A DNA stretch of 8,099 bases from Gammaproteobacteria bacterium (GTDB lineage Bacteria > Pseudomonadota > Gammaproteobacteria > Steroidobacterales > Steroidobacteraceae): positions 1-8,099 of the forward strand of contig RGYP01000069.1 of the NCBI GenBank assembly GCA_010031985.1, read 5' to 3'. The position numbers and the translations under genes were made by a program. Shown here in pieces: positions 4,539 through 8,099 of this stretch. Under the pieces are notes generated by a model. It had not been told where the DNA came from, searched no databases, and saw nothing but the letters and a program-made list of their open reading frames with translations. Positions within the stretch are counted from its first letter, which is position 1. Each line of letters starts with the position of its first letter.

Positions 4539-7529
4539 ATGTCGAACAAGAAGCTGCTGGTGGCTGCATTCGTCGCCAGCGTGCTCGTGAGCGCTTCGGC
4601 GTTCGCGCAGCAGTCGGGTGGCATTCGTGGCATCGTGAAGATTGAAGCGGCAGGGGCCACTCCCGCAGGGATCACGGTCACGGCGGAGAGCGAGGTGATG
4701 CCCCGGCCCCGTTCGGCGACGGTGAAGGCCGATGGCTCGTTCGCGCTGCCGGCGTTGCTGCCCGGCAAGTACACGCTGACCTTCAGCAACGCGCAGGGTG
4801 TGTTGCAGCGGGTCGATGTTGACGTGCTGCTCGATCAAACCTCGATCGCGGATGTTGCCATTGCGGCGACGCGCCCCGAGGAATTGCAGACCGTACGCAT
4901 CGTGGCGACGGGTCTCACTCGCGAAGGCAATGCATCGCTCGCCAACTCGCTCGGCTCCAAGCAGGTCGAAAGACTGCCGGTCGGCCAGCAGTATCGCGAT
5001 TTGCTCAAGCTGATTCCGGGTGTGCAGTACTCCGAGAACTCGGTGCTCGGCCCGTCTGCGGGCGGCTCGGGTGTCGACAACAAATACGGCTTCGATGGCA
5101 TCGATGTCTCGCTGCCTTTGTTCGGCAACCTGGCGGCGGACCCTTCGACGCATGACGTGGAGAACGTCGCCATGGAGCGCGGCGGTGCCAAGGCGATTGG
5201 CTTCAACCGCGCCGGTGGCTTCGCGATCAACACCACCTCCAAGTCGGGCACCAACGATTTCAAGGGCACCGTCGAGTACAAGGTGCAGCCGAAGAGCATG
5301 GTGTCGAAGATTCGCGGCACCACCAAGTACCTGCTCGATCAGAGCTGGGTCAATGCCGGCTTTGGTGGCCCGATCATCGAAGACTCTCTATTCTTTTACG
5401 CTTCGTACTATCGCCCCGAGGTCACTCGCGACAATCCGACCACGGCCTATGGGCAGGTCAAAAATTACGAGAGCGTGCGCAACGAATACTTTGGCAAGCT
5501 CACTTGGGCGCCGACCGACGACGTGTTGCTGAACCTCAGCTTGCGAACCTCCGACCGAGAAGCGGTGGGTGCAAGCATCGGTTCGTTGTCGGCGGATACG
5601 GTCTCGCTCGGCGAGGGTTCGCAGCAGGACATCCTGACGCTCGAGGGATCGTGGATCATCAGCGAGCAGACTAAACTCAGCGCGCGTCTCGGCAAGTACG
5701 AGCTGCAGACGAGCAGCATTCCCGACACGCTGCTGGGGTTCACCGGCAAGCCGGGGGAGAAGTTGAACGTCAACGATCTTGCAAACGCAGGTCGTTTTGC
5801 CGTTCCGGTGTTGCGAACGAGCGGCTTGACGGCTGCGCAGCTCGCCGTCTTCAACGCGGGTGCGCAAACGCTCATCAATCAGTACGGTTACACCAACTCG
5901 GCGGGCGTCAAGGCCGGCGGCGGTTTGATCGGCGCCGGTACCGAAATCAACGATCAGGATTTCTTCCGCGACACGGTCGAGATCGCTCTCGACACCGAAG
6001 CGCAGATCGGTTCGGTGCGTCATGACCTGCACTTCGGCGTGAAGTATTCGGAGATCGCCGAAGAGCTGCTGCGTACCTCGAACGGTTGGGGCACGCTGTC
6101 GTACATCGGCGGTTCGGCCATCACCACCACTGGCACCTTGCGCGTGCCGTACTTCTTCCAGGGCACCGTGTATCAGGCCGGTGCCACCGACGCCTCGGGC
6201 AATCCGCTGACGCCGCGCATCAACTCGACTTCGAAGTCGGTCAACCTCGAAATCAACGATGCGTTTTCGGTCGGCAACTTCGACTACAACCTCGGCGTGC
6301 TGATCAGCGAGGATGTGCTCTACGGCCAGGGTCTGCGCCGCGCACCGGGTCGAATCTCGGGCTACGAGCTCGCTCCCGGCAACCGTTACGAGATGTACCG
6401 CGTGGGTTGGGAAGACATGATCCAGCCGCGTCTCGGTGTGACCTGGCGTTACAGCAACGACGCGACCGTGTTCGCGAACTTCGCGCAGTACAACCCCGAA
6501 GCGAGCTCGCTGGCGCGCGCCGCCTCGTGGGATCGCAATCTCTTCTCGCGACTCGTCGACATGCGCTTCGATCAGAACGGCAACTTCCTCGAAGCGGCGT
6601 ATCGCGGTTCATCGAGCGGCAAAGTATTCGCCGAGGGCTTGAAGCCGCGTCGCGTCGATGAGATCACGGTGGGCACCACCAAGGCGCTCGACAACGGATT
6701 ATCGCTGCGGGGTCACCTGCGCTATCGCAAGGGCTCGCACTTCTGGGAGGATGCGGCAAACAACGCGCGTCTGCAGACGTACGCCTTCAACGGCGTCGCG
6801 GGTGCGGGCGGTGCGCCCGCGGATATTCGTGCCAAGGGGCTCTACGTGCCGTATCTCGATGCGATCCGCAGCGAGATCGGTGGCTCGACCTACGTGATCG
6901 CCGAGATGGATGGTGCCCGCACCAAATATTACGAGGCCAGCGTCGAGGCCGAGTGGCAGGGTGAGCGCACGTTCTTCAATGCTTCGTACACCTGGAGCCA
7001 GTACCGCGGTAATTTCGACCAGGACAACACCAACTCGGTGACCGACTCGAACACTTTCATCGGCTCCTCGTTCTACGCCGACGGTCCCGGTCAGTACACC
7101 TGGGACAACAAGTGGGGCACGCTCTCGGGTGACCGTCCGCACATCTTCAAGATGTACGGCTACTACACCACCGATTGGAAGGCGAACATCGGCGCGTTCC
7201 TGGTGGCGCAGTCGGGCAAGCCTTGGGAGACCTGGTCGAGCAGCTTCTACGGTCAGGGTACGGGCAGCGACAGTGTTGCATCCGGCGCCTACGCCGAGCC
7301 AGCGGGCAGCCGTCGCAGCCCGAGCCATTGGCAGCTCGATCTGAACTACACGCAGGACTTCAAGATCGGCTCGATGCCGCTCGTCAAGTTCCGCGCGGAT
7401 CTGTTCAACGTGTTCGACAAGCAGACCGGGTACAACTACGGTCCGTTCGATTACAGCGCTCTCTACGGTCAGCCGCGCAGCTTCTACCTGCCGCGTCGGT
7501 TGCAGCTGTCGGTGCGCGTCGACTTCTAA
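4539..7529 (+). CDS. TonB-dependent outer-membrane receptor with carboxypeptidase-like regulatory domain (Oar-like)
   Basis: This 996-residue receptor would import a substrate across the outer membrane using energy from TonB-ExbB-ExbD. A signal peptide (positively charged SNKK, hydrophobic core, cleavage after ASAFA at residue 23) precedes a carboxypeptidase-regulatory-like beta-sandwich (about 27-110), identifiable by GGIRGIVK and DGSFALPALLPGKYTLTF. ELQTVRIVATG (115-125) may be the TonB box. The plug spans about 125-240, with RLPVGQQYRDLLKLIPGVQY, YGFDGID and AGGFAINTTSKSGTNDFKG. The remainder is a large beta-barrel with alternating aromatic strands, closing on RRLQLSVRVDF with the terminal Phe recognised by the BAM machinery. 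The start is fixed by GGGGAG (4525-4530), eight bases upstream, and by the signal peptide. An in-frame ATG at 4440 would bury it behind 33 residues. The gene stands alone between a divergent padR operon and a terminator. The substrate is unknown; relatives of this architecture are associated with peptides or glycans, but nothing here decides. Confidence 0.95.
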   Translation: MSNKKLLVAAFVASVLVSASAFAQQSGGIRGIVKIEAAGATPAGITVTAESEVMPRPRSATVKADGSFALPALLPGKYTLTFSNAQGVLQRVDVDVLLDQTSIADVAIAATRPEELQTVRIVATGLTREGNASLANSLGSKQVERLPVGQQYRDLLKLIPGVQYSENSVLGPSAGGSGVDNKYGFDGIDVSLPLFGNLAADPSTHDVENVAMERGGAKAIGFNRAGGFAINTTSKSGTNDFKGTVEYKVQPKSMVSKIRGTTKYLLDQSWVNAGFGGPIIEDSLFFYASYYRPEVTRDNPTTAYGQVKNYESVRNEYFGKLTWAPTDDVLLNLSLRTSDREAVGASIGSLSADTVSLGEGSQQDILTLEGSWIISEQTKLSARLGKYELQTSSIPDTLLGFTGKPGEKLNVNDLANAGRFAVPVLRTSGLTAAQLAVFNAGAQTLINQYGYTNSAGVKAGGGLIGAGTEINDQDFFRDTVEIALDTEAQIGSVRHDLHFGVKYSEIAEELLRTSNGWGTLSYIGGSAITTTGTLRVPYFFQGTVYQAGATDASGNPLTPRINSTSKSVNLEINDAFSVGNFDYNLGVLISEDVLYGQGLRRAPGRISGYELAPGNRYEMYRVGWEDMIQPRLGVTWRYSNDATVFANFAQYNPEASSLARAASWDRNLFSRLVDMRFDQNGNFLEAAYRGSSSGKVFAEGLKPRRVDEITVGTTKALDNGLSLRGHLRYRKGSHFWEDAANNARLQTYAFNGVAGAGGAPADIRAKGLYVPYLDAIRSEIGGSTYVIAEMDGARTKYYEASVEAEWQGERTFFNASYTWSQYRGNFDQDNTNSVTDSNTFIGSSFYADGPGQYTWDNKWGTLSGDRPHIFKMYGYYTTDWKANIGAFLVAQSGKPWETWSSSFYGQGTGSDSVASGAYAEPAGSRRSPSHWQLDLNYTQDFKIGSMPLVKFRADLFNVFDKQTGYNYGPFDYSALYGQPRSFYLPRRLQLSVRVDF

Positions 7530-7549
7530 GAAAAACAAAGCTCAGGGAA

Positions 7550-7578
7550 AAAGCGCCGTCGCGACCGGCGCTTTCTTT
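7550..7578 (+). terminator. Bidirectional rho-independent terminator
   Basis: A perfect nine-pair stem, AAAGCGCCG (7550-7558) with CGGCGCTTT (7566-7574), closes a seven-base loop 20 bases after the receptor stop. On the plus strand it is followed by CTTT, giving a T-rich tail. On the minus strand the stem is followed by a run of T (complement of 7548-7552). It can therefore stop both the receptor transcript and the convergent PhzF-family gene, whose stop codon is 7 bases away. Confidence 0.88.
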
Positions 7579-7584
7579 GATCGA

Positions 7585-8099
7585 TCAGGGCAGCGCGATC
7601 GTGGTCTCGAACACCATGGTCGCGCTGCCGATGATCCAGACGCCGGCCAAGGCGCCATTCGCAAATTCGAGTTCGACGTCGACTCTTCCGGGGCGCTGTT
7701 GGTAGTGACCCTGCGCCCCCGAGAAGCGCGCGCGGTCGCCCTCGGCCTGCAGCAGGCCGTGGTGCAGCAAATAAGCCCCTAGCAAGCCGTGCGCGTTGCC
7801 ACTGACCGGATCTTCCGGAATGCCGATCGCCGGACAGAACATGCGCGACATGGTCAGGCAGTCATCGATGCCCGACTCGGTGGTGAATACGAAATGTCCC
7901 GAGGCCCCGAGTTGCGCCGAAAGCGTGGTCAGTCGATTGAAGTCAGGCTTCAGCTGCTTCAATTGTTTGGTGCCGCGTACCCCGACCAGCAGACGATTGC
8001 CCGCTGAGCCCACGATCCGCATCGCGCAGCGCGGATCGAGATCGGTCGTCGAGAGTGCAAGGGCATCGATGACTGCCTGACCATGTCGCGCATGTTCTG
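7585..8099 (-). CDS. PhzF-family (YddE-like) protein, N-terminal part outside window
   Basis: The C-terminal 170 or so residues of a PhzF-family isomerase-like protein are visible; the family is usually about 260-300 residues. The frame is open to the right window edge, and the ATG at 8022 is internal because coding sequence (HGQAVIDALALSTTDLDP) continues upstream of it. The hallmark is GIPEDPVSGNAHGLLGAYLLHHG, very like the GVPEDPVTGNAN-type motif of E. coli YddE; residues of this loop bind the substrate carboxylate in the diaminopimelate-epimerase fold. Next come FSGAQGHYQQRPG and the closing strands (VDVELEFANGALAGVWIIGSA). The catalytic glutamate of PhzF lies in the N-terminal domain and cannot be checked. 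Most such stand-alone proteins have no known reaction; no phenazine genes are nearby, so phenazine synthesis should not be assumed. It converges on the receptor gene across a shared terminator. Confidence 0.9.
   Translation of the reverse strand, partial: EHARHGQAVIDALALSTTDLDPRCAMRIVGSAGNRLLVGVRGTKQLKQLKPDFNRLTTLSAQLGASGHFVFTTESGIDDCLTMSRMFCPAIGIPEDPVSGNAHGLLGAYLLHHGLLQAEGDRARFSGAQGHYQQRPGRVDVELEFANGALAGVWIIGSATMVFETTIALP

Noticed and set aside
4286..4789. Open minus-strand frame extending the PadR regulator upstream to 4789
   Set aside because: It would add about 168 residues unlike PadR, read antisense through the receptor start. The GTG at 4283-4285 gives the standard PadR length.
7585..8099. 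Phenazine biosynthesis gene phzF
   Set aside because: The similarity is to the broad PhzF/YddE family, and no other phenazine genes are present, so the specific function is not supported.

Overview
The window looks like the edge of a photosynthesis gene cluster in a bacteriochlorophyll-making proteobacterium. The DNA is GC-rich. It carries a BCH/PucC-family protein directly followed by geranylgeranyl reductase (bchP), the gene order known from purple-bacterial clusters (bchG - orf428/bch2 - bchP). The large TonB-dependent receptor shows a Gram-negative cell. Its style (carboxypeptidase-like regulatory domain, Oar-like plug) would suit a gammaproteobacterium of the Xanthomonadales/Nevskiales/Steroidobacter type, but that placement is a guess. 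No 16S rRNA or other phylogenetic marker is in view.

Region 1 (1-2636, + strand) is a tightly packed operon: the PucC-like membrane protein (5' end outside the window), bchP two bases after it, and a 96-residue three-helix membrane protein of unknown function whose start codon overlaps the bchP stop by one base. This is pigment and antenna biosynthesis: BchP finishes the phytyl tail of bacteriochlorophyll, and PucC-type proteins help deliver pigment to or assemble light-harvesting complexes. The small protein is the obvious unknown.

Region 2 (2688-4285, - strand, convergent to region 1) is a probable operon read in the order padR-type regulator (GTG start) - PspC-domain membrane protein - class I SAM methyltransferase. 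The regulator and the PspC gene are 3 bases apart, and the methyltransferase follows after 35 bases. The regulator probably controls the operon from a promoter carrying two GGTACC palindromes.

Region 3 (4286-4538) is a 253-bp divergent intergenic region holding the only substantial non-coding signals: the padR promoter, an 18-bp TGT-N12-ACA dyad matching the CrtJ/PpsR photosynthesis-repressor consensus, a weak promoter for the receptor with a short dyad at its start point, and a leader with mutually exclusive hairpins.

Region 4 (4539-7529, + strand) is a complete TonB-dependent outer-membrane receptor, followed by a clear bidirectional terminator. Region 5 (7585-8099, - strand) is the C-terminal part of a YddE-like PhzF-family protein running off the window.

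No RNA genes, insertion sequences, CRISPR arrays or broken genes were seen. Nothing here is a self-evident new system. The best leads are the bchP-coupled small membrane protein and the CrtJ/PpsR-like site placed outside the photosynthesis genes.
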